Below are positions 1 through 8,789 of a DNA stretch of 64,000 bases, one piece after another (the first letter of the stretch is position 1; the number at the start of each line of letters is the position of its first letter). The notes beneath the pieces are model-generated. The model made no database searches, was not told the origin of the DNA, and saw only the letters and a program-made list of their open reading frames with translations. Origin of the DNA: Phycobacter azelaicus (GTDB lineage: Bacteria; Pseudomonadota; Alphaproteobacteria; Rhodobacterales; Rhodobacteraceae); assembly GCF_014884385.1 (NCBI RefSeq), contig NZ_WKFH01000003.1, positions 806,001-870,000 of the forward strand, written 5' to 3'. The translations under genes and the position numbers were made by a program.

Positions 1-845
1 GGAACTCTTCCCATATCGACCATGTTCAGATCACCGTCGCCGAAAGCATCGGAGTCGAGGGGCGCGGCGAGTATTACGACAAATCGGGTGCCATGCGGGA
101 CATGGTGCAGAACCACCTGATGCAGCTTCTGTGCCTCACCGCGATGGAGCCGCCTGCCCGTTTCACGCCAAACGCGGTACGCGACGAAAAGGTCAAGGTG
201 ATCGAGGCGCTCAATCCCGTCGCCCCCGACGACATTGCCCGCGGCCAGTATCGCGGCAAGAACGGTGACAGCTACCGTGACCATGCGGGCAACCCTGACA
301 GCACCACCGAAAGCTTTGTCGCGATGAAGGTGCAGGTGGCGAACTGGCGTTGGGCCGGCACGCCGTTTTACCTGCGCACCGGCAAATGCCTGCGCGAGCG
401 CGTGTCCGAAATCGCGGTCTATTTCCGTGACCCACCGCACAACATCTTTGAAGGCGCAGACGGGGTACATGGCAATGTACTTGTGATCCGCCTGCAACCC
501 GATGAGGGCATCACGCTGCGCACCACGATCAAGGATCCCGGCCCCGGCGGCATGCGTCTGACGGGCGCGAACCTTGATATGACCTTTGCCGAATCCCTGC
601 CCGACGCAGGCCGCCCCCAAGACGCCTATGAGCGGCTGATCATGGATGTGATCCGGGGCAATCAAACCCTGTTCATGCGCGGCGACGAGGTCGAGGCCGC
701 ATGGGCCTGGGCTGACCCCATCATCGCTGGCTGGACCGAGGCAGGTACCGAGCCACAACGCTATGACCGCGGCGGATCCGGCCCCGAGGATTCGCTGCTC
801 CTGATGCACCGCGACGGGCGCCGATGGCGCGGTATCGGAGACTGA
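1..845 (+). CDS. zwf: Glucose-6-phosphate 1-dehydrogenase, C-terminal part (cut by window edge)
   Basis: This enzyme oxidises glucose-6-phosphate to 6-phosphogluconolactone with NAD(P)+ in the cytoplasm and feeds the Entner-Doudoroff pathway. The frame is already open at base 3, so about 280 residues are visible of the roughly 480-500 usual for the family; the N-terminal Rossmann half lies outside. The visible part starts with the conserved run [10 protein letters not shown] and [10 protein letters not shown], then [13 protein letters not shown], all typical of the G6PD C-terminal domain. [12 protein letters not shown] further on is also a family hallmark. edd follows 76 bases downstream on the same strand. 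A pgl (lactonase) gene, often found between zwf and edd in relatives, is not here. The identification is secure; only the start is missing. Confidence 0.96.
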   Translation, partial: NSSHIDHVQITVAESIGVEGRGEYYDKSGAMRDMVQNHLMQLLCLTAMEPPARFTPNAVRDEKVKVIEALNPVAPDDIARGQYRGKNGDSYRDHAGNPDSTTESFVAMKVQVANWRWAGTPFYLRTGKCLRERVSEIAVYFRDPPHNIFEGADGVHGNVLVIRLQPDEGITLRTTIKDPGPGGMRLTGANLDMTFAESLPDAGRPQDAYERLIMDVIRGNQTLFMRGDEVEAAWAWADPIIAGWTEAGTEPQRYDRGGSGPEDSLLLMHRDGRRWRGIGD

Positions 846-921
846 CCCTCATCCCACGCCTCACCCGCCCCATTCCGCCTGCCCCAGCCAGCCCGCGCCA
901 GACACCCGAAAGGCATCTCAC

Positions 922-2730
922 ATGAGCTTGAACAAGACACTCAAAGAGGTCACCGAACGGATCATCACCCGCAGCGCCGAGACCCGCAGCGCCTATCTGG
1001 ACCGCATGCGGGCGGCCAAAAGCCAGGGCCCGGCACGGGCGCACCTGTCCTGCTCGGGTCAGGCCCATGCCTATGCCGCGACCGGCGCCGATCAGGGCAC
1101 GCTTGCCACCGGCAGCGCAGGGCATCTGGGCATAGTCACCGCCTATAACGACATGCTCTCGGCGCATCAGCCGTTCGAAACCTACCCCACCCTGATCCGC
1201 GATGCCGTGCGCGCCGCGGGCGGCACGGCGCAGGTTGCGGGGGGGGTGCCTGCCATGTGTGACGGCGTCACCCAGGGTGAGGCCGGCATGGAGCTAAGCC
1301 TGTTTTCCCGCGACACCATCGCGATGGCGACCGGGGTTGCGCTCAGCCACAACGTGTTTGACGCGGCGGTCTTTTTGGGCGTCTGCGACAAGATCGTACC
1401 AGGACTCGTCATTGGCGCGCAGACCTTTGGCCATCTGCCCGCCGTCTTCCTGCCGGCGGGGCCGATGACCAGCGGGCTGGCAAACGATGAAAAGGCCAAG
1501 ATCCGCCAGAAGTTCGCCGCCGGTGAAATAAGTCGGGAGGAGCTGCTGGCGGCCGAGATGGCCGCCTACCACGGCCCCGGCACCTGCACCTTCTACGGCA
1601 CGGCCAACACCAACCAGATGTTGATGGAGTTCATGGGCCTGCACCTGCCCGGCGCCTCTTTCGTCAATCCCGGCACGCCCCTGCGCGAGGCACTGACCAT
1701 TGAGGGCGCGAAACGGGCACTCTCGCTCTCGGCCCTCGGCGACAGCTACACGCCGGTCTGCGATGTGCTGGACGAAAAAGCCTATGCCAACGGCATCGTC
1801 GGATTGATGGCCACCGGTGGGTCGACCAACCTGTTGATCCACCTCATCGCAATGGCGCGCGCCGGGGGCGTGATCCTCGATTGGCAGGATTTCGCGGATC
1901 TGTCGGATGTGGTGCCGCTTCTGGCGCGGGTCTATCCCAATGGCCTCGCGGATGTGAACCATTTCCATGCCGCAGGCGGACTTGGCTATATGATCGGGGA
2001 GCTATTGAATGCCGGCTTCCTGCATCCCGACACCAAGACCGTCGCGGGCACCGGGCTAGAACACTACACAAAGGAACCCTTCCTGACCGACGAAGACCTT
2101 ACCTTCCGCCCCGGCACCACCAAATCGCTGAACGAGGGCGTTTTGCGCCCCGCTGCGGAACCTTTCCAGAAAACCGGCGGGCTCAAGCGTCTGACTGGCA
2201 GCCTTGGCACAGCAGTGATCAAGGTCTCCGCCGTCGCCGAGGAGCACCACGTGATCGAGGCCCCAGCCCGTGTCTTTCACGATCAGGACGAGGCCAAAGC
2301 CGCCTTCAAGGCAGGCGAGTTCACCGGCGATGTGATCCTTGTGGTGCGCTTTCAAGGGCCTAAGGCGAACGGCATGCCGGAACTGCACAGCCTGACGCCC
2401 ATGCTGGGCATTCTGCAGGGCAAGGGGCACAAAGTGGCGCTGGTGACTGATGGGCGCATGTCGGGGGCCTCGGGCAAGGTGCCCGCCGCCATCCACGTGG
2501 TCCCCGAGGCGCTGGACGGCGGCCCAATCGCCCGCATCCGCGATGGTGACATGCTGCGGCTGGATGCCACGAGCGGCACGCTCGATGTGCTGAGCCCCGG
2601 CGCGCTAGAGAGGGAGCCTGCCACTGCCGACCTCTCGACCTATCAGCATGGCACAGGGCGCGAGCTGTTCTCGCTGTTCCGACGCGCCGTCACCTCTGCC
2701 GATACCGGCGCCAGCGTATTCGGAGATTGA
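922..2730 (+). CDS. edd: 6-phosphogluconate dehydratase (Entner-Doudoroff)
   Basis: Edd dehydrates 6-phosphogluconate to 2-keto-3-deoxy-6-phosphogluconate (KDPG) using an iron-sulfur cluster. The protein has 602 residues, the usual length for Edd and longer than most dihydroxyacid dehydratases (IlvD) of the same superfamily. Family motifs are clear: [18 protein letters not shown] near the N terminus, [29 protein letters not shown], the [16 protein letters not shown] stretch holding a probable cluster-ligand cysteine, ATGGSTN, and [10 protein letters not shown] near the C terminus. An AAAGG sequence sits a few bases before the ATG. Only five bases separate its stop from eda, so the two are almost certainly cotranscribed, probably with zwf. 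Confidence 0.97.
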   Translation: MSLNKTLKEVTERIITRSAETRSAYLDRMRAAKSQGPARAHLSCSGQAHAYAATGADQGTLATGSAGHLGIVTAYNDMLSAHQPFETYPTLIRDAVRAAGGTAQVAGGVPAMCDGVTQGEAGMELSLFSRDTIAMATGVALSHNVFDAAVFLGVCDKIVPGLVIGAQTFGHLPAVFLPAGPMTSGLANDEKAKIRQKFAAGEISREELLAAEMAAYHGPGTCTFYGTANTNQMLMEFMGLHLPGASFVNPGTPLREALTIEGAKRALSLSALGDSYTPVCDVLDEKAYANGIVGLMATGGSTNLLIHLIAMARAGGVILDWQDFADLSDVVPLLARVYPNGLADVNHFHAAGGLGYMIGELLNAGFLHPDTKTVAGTGLEHYTKEPFLTDEDLTFRPGTTKSLNEGVLRPAAEPFQKTGGLKRLTGSLGTAVIKVSAVAEEHHVIEAPARVFHDQDEAKAAFKAGEFTGDVILVVRFQGPKANGMPELHSLTPMLGILQGKGHKVALVTDGRMSGASGKVPAAIHVVPEALDGGPIARIRDGDMLRLDATSGTLDVLSPGALEREPATADLSTYQHGTGRELFSLFRRAVTSADTGASVFGD

Positions 2731-2735
2731 CCCCC

Positions 2736-3386
2736 ATGAGCATCACCCCCAAAAACGCCAGCGCCCGCACCCTCGAGATCTGCCAGATGGCACCCATTGT
2801 GCCGGTACTTGTGGTACATGATATCGCCCATGCCCGCCCCCTGGCCGAGGCATTGGTGGCAGGCGGTCTACCCGCGCTGGAGGTAACGCTTCGCACCCCC
2901 GCAGCCCTTGATGTGATCCGTGAAATGGCCTCGGTGCGCGGTGGCGTCGTCGGTGCTGGCACACTGGTGACGCCTGAGGATGTGGCCGCAGCCGTCGAAG
3001 CAGGCGCGCAGTTTGGTGTCTCTCCCGGTGCCACCGACAGACTTTTGGATACCTGCGAGGCCGCAGGCCTGCCGATGCTCCCCGGCGCGGCCACAGCTTC
3101 CGAGGCCATGCGCCTGCTGGAGCGCGGCTATGACATGCTGAAATTCTTCCCGGCCGAGGCCTCGGGCGGCGCACCGGCGCTCAAGGCCATCGGCGCGCCC
3201 CTGCCGCAGATCTCATTCTGCCCCACGGGCGGAATCAGCCCAGAGAACGCCAAGACCTACCTGTCGCTGCCCAATGTGGTCTGTGCAGGCGGCAGCTGGG
3301 TCGCCCCGGCGGATCTGGTGGCGGCAGGCGATTGGGATGGGATTACCAAACTGGCCAAAGCGGCGCGGGCGCTGGCAGCAGGCTGA
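2736..3386 (+). CDS. eda: KDPG aldolase
   Basis: Eda splits KDPG into pyruvate and glyceraldehyde-3-phosphate, the last Entner-Doudoroff step. It is a 216-residue class I aldolase TIM barrel. The Schiff-base lysine is in YDMLKFFPAEASGG, the catalytic glutamate is probably in PALEVTLRTP, and the phosphate-binding part is CPTGGISPENA. I use the ATG at 2736 rather than the in-frame TTG at 2727: the TTG overlaps the edd stop, and the ATG has CGGAG about ten bases upstream. The product directly continues the edd reaction, which supports one operon. Some family members also cleave 4-hydroxy-2-oxoglutarate. Confidence 0.96.
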   Translation: MSITPKNASARTLEICQMAPIVPVLVVHDIAHARPLAEALVAGGLPALEVTLRTPAALDVIREMASVRGGVVGAGTLVTPEDVAAAVEAGAQFGVSPGATDRLLDTCEAAGLPMLPGAATASEAMRLLERGYDMLKFFPAEASGGAPALKAIGAPLPQISFCPTGGISPENAKTYLSLPNVVCAGGSWVAPADLVAAGDWDGITKLAKAARALAAG

Positions 3387-3436
3387 GACGCTACAGATGG
3401 CGGGTTGACAGAACACGCCGCTTCCACGAAGTATCT

Positions 3437-3457
3437 CGACCAATTCAAAATTGGTTG
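3437..3457. promoter_or_regulatory. Candidate operator palindrome upstream of ggt
   Basis: Bases 3439-3455 form an almost perfect palindrome, ACCAATT-CAA-AATTGGT, with seven-base arms around a three-base centre; one more outer pair (3437/3457) also matches. It lies about 40 bases before the ggt ATG in the only intergenic gap ahead of the ggt-TSUP-GntR set. This is where an operator for the GntR-family repressor of the cluster would be expected. It does not match the classic FadR core, so the assignment is inference. It could also be a weak hairpin in the leader. Confidence 0.4.
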
Positions 3458-3495
3458 CAGCTAATCTGGCTGCACCCACATCAGTAGAGACAGCC

Positions 3496-5286
3496 ATGCA
3501 GTCCTTTACCACCCGCCCCGAGATCCGCGGCAGTTTTGGGGTCGCCACCTCGACCCATTGGATCGCCTCGGCCGTGGGCTTTGGCATTCTGGAAAAGGGC
3601 GGCAATGCCTTTGATGCTGCCGTGGCGACGGGTCTGGTCCTGCAGGTGGTTGAGCCGCATCTGAACGGCCCTGCGGGCGATCTTCCGGCGATCTTCCATT
3701 CCGTCCGCACAGGCAAGACCGAGGTTCTTGCCGCGCAAGGTCCGGCCCCGGCGGGCGCCACCATCGAACACTACAAGGCGCAAGGCCTGTCGCTGATCCC
3801 CGGCTCGGGGCTGCTCTCCACTGTGGTGCCCGGCGCTTTTGATGGCTGGATGCTGATGCTGCGCGATCATGGCAGCCTGTCCCTGCGCGAGGTGATGAGC
3901 CCCGCCATCGACTATGCCCGCGACGGCCACCCGGTACTGCCGCGTGTGGCCAATACCATCGCGGATCTGGCTGAATATTTCGCCCGCGAATGGCCCTCCT
4001 CTGCCCAGGTCTGGACACCGGGCGGCGCGGCCCCCGAAGCAAACGCAATGTTCCGCAACCCCGACCTTGCCGCCACCTATCAGCGCCTTGTGGAAGTAGG
4101 TGAGGCTGCAGGCGAAGACCGCACAACACAGATCGATGCCGCGCGCACCGCTTGGGCCGAAGGTTTCGTGGCCGATGCGGTCTTTGACTACCTGTCGGAC
4201 GCCTGCGTGCATGATGGCTCCGAGCAGAAAAACCGCGCGGTTCTGGCCCCCGCCGACATGGCGGGCTGGCGCGCAGGCTATGAGCCAACGCTGACCTACG
4301 ACTATCACGGCTGGACCGTGCACAAGACCCACGCCTGGTCGCAGGGGCCGGTGCTGCTGCAGGGGCTGGCGATCCTGAAACATTTCGACCTGGGCGCGAT
4401 GGATCCCCTTGGGGACGAGTTCACTCACACGGTGATCGAAGCCATGAAGCTCGCCTATGCCGACCGCGAGGCCTATTACGGGGATCCCGCGCACAGCGAG
4501 GTGCCGATGGAGGTACTGCTGTCGGATGGCTACAACGCAGAGCGCGCAAAGCTGATCACGCGTGAGGCCTCGTTGGAGCAGCGTCCGGGCCGGGTGCCAG
4601 GGTTCGAAAATCTGGCCGACGCCTATATAGAGCGCGCGTCCCGCGATTTTGGCGTTGCGGATGCCGCCCCGCAGGAACCCACCATGGCCCACCTGACCGA
4701 GAAACGTGGCGATACAGTCCATCTCGACATCATCGACCGCTGGGGCAATATGGTTTCGGCCACACCCTCGGGCGGCTGGCTACAGTCCAATCCGGTCATT
4801 CCCGGGCTTGGCTTTCCGCTCAATTCGCGCGCGCAGATGTTCTGGCTGGAGGAGGGCCTGCCCACCTCGCTCGCGCCGGGGCGCCGTCCGCGGACCACCC
4901 TGACGCCGAGCCTTGCCGAAAAAGACGGGCAGCGGCTGGTCTTTGGCACACCGGGAGGGGACCAGCAGGACCAGTGGCAGCTGATCTGGTTCCTGCGCTT
5001 CGTCCACCATGGGTTCGACCTGCAACAGGGACTGGATGCGCCTTTGTTTCACACCATGCATTTTCAGGGCAGCTTCTTCCCGCGCGAGGCGCGTCCCGGC
5101 GAGATGATGATCGAGGCCAGCTATGAAGCCGCCACTATCGCCGCCCTGCGCGCCCGTGGCCATATCGTGACCGTGGCCGACCCCTGGACCGTCGGCCGCC
5201 TGACAGCCGCCCTGCGCCATGCGGATGGCACGCTGCAGGCCGCAGCCACGCCGCGCCTGATGCAGGCCTATGCAATCGGCCGCTAG
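3496..5286 (+). CDS. Gamma-glutamyltransferase family protein (YwrD-like, cytoplasmic)
   Basis: This is an N-terminal nucleophile hydrolase that would cleave or transfer gamma-glutamyl groups from glutathione-like substrates, maturing by self-cleavage before a threonine. The protein has 596 residues. The family N-terminal motif GGNAFDAAVATGLVLQVVEPH is clear, and GDTVHLDIIDRWGNMVSAT carries the likely nucleophile Thr407. Canonical enzymes read T-T-H here. SAPG-type substrate contacts appear as TSLAPGRRPRTTLTPSL, and GTPGGDQQ is near the end. No signal peptide is visible, unlike periplasmic Ggt. The ATG at 3496 is preferred over an in-frame TTG at 3451, which would fall inside the palindrome. 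It lies 36 bases before the TSUP gene. The true substrate is uncertain. Confidence 0.88.
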   Translation: MQSFTTRPEIRGSFGVATSTHWIASAVGFGILEKGGNAFDAAVATGLVLQVVEPHLNGPAGDLPAIFHSVRTGKTEVLAAQGPAPAGATIEHYKAQGLSLIPGSGLLSTVVPGAFDGWMLMLRDHGSLSLREVMSPAIDYARDGHPVLPRVANTIADLAEYFAREWPSSAQVWTPGGAAPEANAMFRNPDLAATYQRLVEVGEAAGEDRTTQIDAARTAWAEGFVADAVFDYLSDACVHDGSEQKNRAVLAPADMAGWRAGYEPTLTYDYHGWTVHKTHAWSQGPVLLQGLAILKHFDLGAMDPLGDEFTHTVIEAMKLAYADREAYYGDPAHSEVPMEVLLSDGYNAERAKLITREASLEQRPGRVPGFENLADAYIERASRDFGVADAAPQEPTMAHLTEKRGDTVHLDIIDRWGNMVSATPSGGWLQSNPVIPGLGFPLNSRAQMFWLEEGLPTSLAPGRRPRTTLTPSLAEKDGQRLVFGTPGGDQQDQWQLIWFLRFVHHGFDLQQGLDAPLFHTMHFQGSFFPREARPGEMMIEASYEAATIAALRARGHIVTVADPWTVGRLTAALRHADGTLQAAATPRLMQAYAIGR

Positions 5287-5322
5287 GCCACCACCTCACA
5301 CAGCCCCACAAGGGAATACACC

Positions 5323-6147
5323 ATGCTTGATATGAACACGCTTCTGACCCTGGCCGCCGTCGCCGCAGGTTCGGGCATCGTCGGCGGCATCCTTGCCGGT
5401 CTTCTGGGCGTCGGCGGCGGCATTGTCATCGTGCCGGCGCTCTACTTTGCCCTGTCCTTCACCGGTATGGAGCCCGCGCTGACGATGCAGGTCGCGGTGG
5501 GTACATCCCTATCCACCATCGTCTTTACCTCGCTGTCCTCGGGCTATGGCCACTACAAGAAGGGCGCCATCGACATGGATCTGCTCAAACTCTGGGCGCC
5601 GTCGATCCTGGTGGGTGTGGTAATCGGCGGTATCCTCGGCGGGGTTGTCTCGGGGCAGGTTCTGATCGCCGTCTTTGCCACGGTTGCCGTCCTCGTCGCG
5701 CTCGACATGATCCTGCGCAAGGCACAGGACAGCGATAATCCCCGCAGTTTTTCCAAACCCGTCTGGGCGGGGCTTGGCGTGGTTGCGGGATCAGTTTCGG
5801 CCATGATGGGCATCGGTGGCGGCACCGTCTGCGTGCCGATGCTAAACTTCCTCGGCTATGACATCCGCAAGGCGGTGGGCACGTCGGCTGCCATCGGTTT
5901 CATCATCGGTGTCCCCGGCGCGTTGATCTACATGGCGACGGGATTTGGCGCCGAAGGTCTGCCACCTTTCTCTCTTGGGTATGTGAACCTCTTCCTGGCC
6001 GCCGTGATCATCCCGCTCAGCACCACATTTGCGCGGGTGGGAGTGAAGCTGGCCCACAGCATCCCGCGCCGCGCGCTGCGCCTGTCGTTCGGTCTGTTTC
6101 TACTGATAACCTCGGCCCGAATGTTCAAGGATCTGTTCTTCGGATAA
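5323..6147 (+). CDS. TSUP-family membrane permease (TauE/SafE)
   Basis: TSUP proteins move small organic or sulfur-containing anions such as sulfite, sulfoacetate or thiosulfate across the inner membrane. This 274-residue protein is hydrophobic throughout, with about eight membrane segments. It shows the internal duplication of the family: GLLGVGGGIVIVPAL in the first half and MMGIGGGTVCVPML in the second. An AAGGGA sits a few bases before the ATG. It lies between ggt and a GntR regulator in the same direction, so it may export a sulfur product released when the gamma-glutamyl enzyme acts on a thiol compound. That link is inferred only from position. Confidence 0.87.
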   Translation: MLDMNTLLTLAAVAAGSGIVGGILAGLLGVGGGIVIVPALYFALSFTGMEPALTMQVAVGTSLSTIVFTSLSSGYGHYKKGAIDMDLLKLWAPSILVGVVIGGILGGVVSGQVLIAVFATVAVLVALDMILRKAQDSDNPRSFSKPVWAGLGVVAGSVSAMMGIGGGTVCVPMLNFLGYDIRKAVGTSAAIGFIIGVPGALIYMATGFGAEGLPPFSLGYVNLFLAAVIIPLSTTFARVGVKLAHSIPRRALRLSFGLFLLITSARMFKDLFFG

Positions 6148-6153
6148 GGCATT

Positions 6154-6843
6154 ATGACCGCTACAACCTCAAGCGACGAAGAAATCGCAGACCGCCTGCG
6201 TCAGCAGATTGCTGCAGGCGATCTGCTGAACCGGGATGGTCGCCTGCCCCCTGAGCGCGATTTGGCAAAAGCGGAGGGCGTGAGCCGTACCCGCCTGCGC
6301 CGGGTTCTGGATCTGCTGGCCGCCGATGGCACGATCTTCCGCCGCCGGGGTCAGGGCACCTTCGCCCTGCCGCCCCCGGCGACCGACGCGGCGCGCCTGA
6401 AGCCCCTTGCCCGCCGCATTACCCCGGCCGAAGTGATTGAGGTCCGCCTCGGGCTGGAGCCGACACTGGCGGCGCTCGCCGCAACCCGCGCCAACGCGCA
6501 GGAGCGCGAGCAGTTCAGCCAGATTGCAGAAGCCAGCCAGACGGCAGAGGATCAGGCAGCCTATGACGCGGTAGATGACATCTTTCACTACAAGATCGCC
6601 GAGATGGCCCACAATGCCCTGTACCTCGCGATGTATGAAGAGATCCGCAGTGTCCGGCGTGAGGCCAACTGGACCCGCAAACGGGCCGAGACCTATTCGG
6701 ATGACGTCTTTGCCCTGCTAGCCCGCCAGCACCAGACACTCGCCACTGCGATCATCAACCATGACGCTGCAGGGGCCGAAATCGCAATGAGAGACCATCT
6801 GCGCACGGTCGCCAGAACACTGGCGCGCGCCGATCAAGGCTAA
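6154..6843 (+). CDS. GntR-family regulator, FadR/FCD type
   Basis: This is a transcription factor of 229 residues. Residues 1-70 form the GntR winged helix (LPPERDLAKAEGVSRTRLRRVLDLL, then the wing RRRGQGTFALP). The rest is a helical FCD ligand domain. FCD metal-binding histidines are present: DIFHYKIAEMAHN, RQHQTLATAI and AMRDHLRTV. It starts six bases after the TSUP stop and so shares its transcript. It most likely controls the ggt-TSUP-gntR set, perhaps through the palindrome at 3439-3455. The ligand cannot be read from the sequence; FCD proteins usually bind small carboxylates. Confidence 0.9.
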   Translation: MTATTSSDEEIADRLRQQIAAGDLLNRDGRLPPERDLAKAEGVSRTRLRRVLDLLAADGTIFRRRGQGTFALPPPATDAARLKPLARRITPAEVIEVRLGLEPTLAALAATRANAQEREQFSQIAEASQTAEDQAAYDAVDDIFHYKIAEMAHNALYLAMYEEIRSVRREANWTRKRAETYSDDVFALLARQHQTLATAIINHDAAGAEIAMRDHLRTVARTLARADQG

Positions 6844-6981
6844 AACAAAAGGCCTGCACAGAACACGCAAGGCGGCGGCAGGCAAATTGTCTCAGGTGGG
6901 GCGTCTTTCCACGACCTACTGACAACTCGCACGAATCAGCGCAAGGCGTCGAACCAAGGCAAAAATCATTTTAAACATAAT

Positions 6982-7038
6982 TATCAAATACTTAATAAAC
7001 GAATTGCCGCGCACCGGGGCTTTCGGTTTTCAAACCGA
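6982..7038. promoter_or_regulatory. AT-rich promoter region with IHF-like site and inverted repeat
   Basis: The 270 bases between the GntR gene and the small CPLC protein contain a strikingly AT-rich stretch (about 6962-7000). Within it, TATCAAATACTTA at 6982-6994 matches the IHF consensus WATCAANNNNTTR exactly. At 7023-7038, TCGGTTT-TC-AAACCGA is an inverted repeat with seven-base arms. No clear Fur, Irr or RirA box could be recognised. This is probably the promoter and operator zone of the metal-chelate transporter locus. The factors involved are inferred. Confidence 0.4.
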
Positions 7039-7113
7039 TCCGCGGATGCCAACACGTGACATGACAATCGTTTTTCCTTTCACATCGCCGTGAACTTGCG
7101 CTATCGAAAAGCC

Positions 7114-7482
7114 ATGAGCCGCCTGTCTACACGTTTTTGCCTGCGCCTTTTGACGGCACTGGTCTTCACCATAACCATGGTGACGGTCGGATTTGGGCAT
7201 CAGCGCGTGACGACCAAGGACGCCCCCGTAAGCCCCGAGATCCTTGCGATCTACGGCGAAGCAGCGGCGGATTTCTGCGGCGAATTCAGCGATAGCGGAA
7301 AAGCGAACGCAGACTCCTGCCCGCTGTGTCGGCTGGTCGATGCGGCAACGCTGCCCGAGCCTTTGTGCTTTTACCGCAAGTTGGAATATGTCGCCCTGCC
7401 GGAGCGGGTCGCCGAAACGGCCGTTCTACCGCATGTACACGCGCGAACCTCCCATGGACCACGTGCACCGCCCACAGCCTGA
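7114..7482 (+). CDS. Small exported protein with CPLC motif
   Basis: About 122 residues with a signal-like N terminus (arginines, then a hydrophobic run LLTALVFTITMVTVGFG). The rest has a SCPLCRLVD motif, another cysteine 20 residues on, histidines in PHVHARTSHG and a C terminus ending GPRAPPTA. CPxC-type pairs, histidines and a RAPP-type tail recall the DUF2946 group of small metal-linked proteins, but this is resemblance and not a firm match. An in-frame GTG at 7090 is an alternative start; neither start has a strong ribosome site. It sits directly before a metal-chelate ABC transporter, which suggests a role in metal handling. No function is claimed. Confidence 0.55.
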   Translation: MSRLSTRFCLRLLTALVFTITMVTVGFGHQRVTTKDAPVSPEILAIYGEAAADFCGEFSDSGKANADSCPLCRLVDAATLPEPLCFYRKLEYVALPERVAETAVLPHVHARTSHGPRAPPTA

Positions 7483-7673
7483 TCCGGCGGGTTTGACCTG
7501 ACGGTCGGCAGCCCTGCGCTGCCTCCTCCATGCCCTCCCCCGAAATCTGTGCCCCGGCGCGGCGAATTCGTTGCATTGCATCGATCAGTGCCCGTTGCCT
7601 GCGGCTAATGCCCTTTTCCGTGTCGGCACCCTGTGCCCGCACGCGTCCACCCACAAACTCTGGAGAACCTCCC

Positions 7674-8789
7674 GTGCTGAACGCTTTTGCACGCCTCTTG
7701 TCCGGCATCCTGCTGGCAGTCGCTCTCATCTCGCCCGCAGCGGCCGAGACCATCACCATCAAGGACGCCTACGACCGTGAGGTCGAAGTGCCCGCAAACC
7801 CTGACCGCATCCTGCTTGGCTTTTATTTTGAAGACTTCTTCGCCGTTGGTGGCGAGGATGCCTATGACCGCGTGGTAGCCATTTCCCGCAGCCCCTGGGA
7901 AGGCTGGCGCGGCCTGCAATGGAAGGCCTATGTAAAGGCCGTTCCGCGTATCGACACCATTGCCGATGTGGGAGAAGTGGACAGTGGTACCTTCTCGCTA
8001 GAAGCCGCACTGGCCGCCAAGCCTCAGGTCGCAATCCTGGCGGGCTGGCAGTACAACGCCCTTGGCGATGGGGTTCAGCGGCTCGAAGCCGCCGGTATCC
8101 CGGTGGTGGTGCTGGATTTCAATGCGCAGACCGTTGAAAAACATGTCGCCTCCACCCTGGCGCTGGGTCAGATCCTGGGCGCAGAGGACCGCGCAAGCGA
8201 ACTGGCCATGTCCTATAAGGCCGCTGTCGAAGACGTGACCAAGCGCCTGGAAGGCGTCACCGCGCGTCCCAAGGTCTATGTCGAACTGGCCCGCAAGGGG
8301 GCCGATGAGGTGGACAACTCCTATGGCAACACCATGTGGGGCCGCCTGATCGAAACCGCGGGCGGCACGAACATCGCCGCCACCGAGATCGAGAAATGGG
8401 GCCCGCTCAGTCCCGAGTATGTGCTGGCGCAAAACCCCGAGGTGATCTTCCTCGCCGGATCCGGCTGGTTGGGCCGCGACAAGGCCGTGATCATGGGGCC
8501 GGGCATCGATTCCTCCCTCTCGCATGACCGGATGCAGCCCTATACCCACCGGGCAGGTTGGGGCGGTCTATCTGCCGTGCAGGACGGCAATATCCATGCC
8601 ATCTACCACGGCGGTGCGCGCACGCTCTATGACTATGTCTTCCTGCAGTATCTCGCGAAGGCCTTGCATCCTGAGCTTTTCGCAGATGTGGACCCGGAGG
8701 CTAACCTTGAGGCTTTCTTTGCCAAATACATGCCGATCCAGTTCAAGGGCACCTATATGACCCGGCTGCCGGATCCCGCAAACGGATGA
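7674..8789 (+). CDS. Periplasmic binding protein of a metal-chelate ABC transporter
   Basis: This 371-residue protein captures an iron-siderophore, haem or cobalamin-like ligand in the periplasm. A signal peptide is clear (LLSGILLAVALISPAAAET). Then comes the helical-backbone (TroA/FepB-type) fold: DAYDREVEVPANPDRILLG, an AALAAKPQVAILAG stretch at the end of lobe one, and GGTNIAATEIEKWGPLSPEYVLAQNPEVIFLAG in lobe two. I chose the GTG at 7674 because TGGAGAA lies seven bases upstream and the signal peptide follows at once; the longer frame from 7530 does not look coding. Its stop overlaps the permease start by four bases. No TonB-dependent receptor is nearby, so the ligand is unknown. Confidence 0.88.
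   Translation: MLNAFARLLSGILLAVALISPAAAETITIKDAYDREVEVPANPDRILLGFYFEDFFAVGGEDAYDRVVAISRSPWEGWRGLQWKAYVKAVPRIDTIADVGEVDSGTFSLEAALAAKPQVAILAGWQYNALGDGVQRLEAAGIPVVVLDFNAQTVEKHVASTLALGQILGAEDRASELAMSYKAAVEDVTKRLEGVTARPKVYVELARKGADEVDNSYGNTMWGRLIETAGGTNIAATEIEKWGPLSPEYVLAQNPEVIFLAGSGWLGRDKAVIMGPGIDSSLSHDRMQPYTHRAGWGGLSAVQDGNIHAIYHGGARTLYDYVFLQYLAKALHPELFADVDPEANLEAFFAKYMPIQFKGTYMTRLPDPANG

Noticed and set aside
3481..4722. A 413-codon open frame antisense to the gamma-glutamyltransferase gene.
   Set aside because: It resembles no family and mirrors the codon bias of the true gene on the other strand.
7530..7673. N-terminal extension of the metal-chelate binding protein from 7530.
   Set aside because: The extension is Cys- and Arg-rich without signal character; a ribosome site and a proper signal peptide occur at the GTG at 7674.
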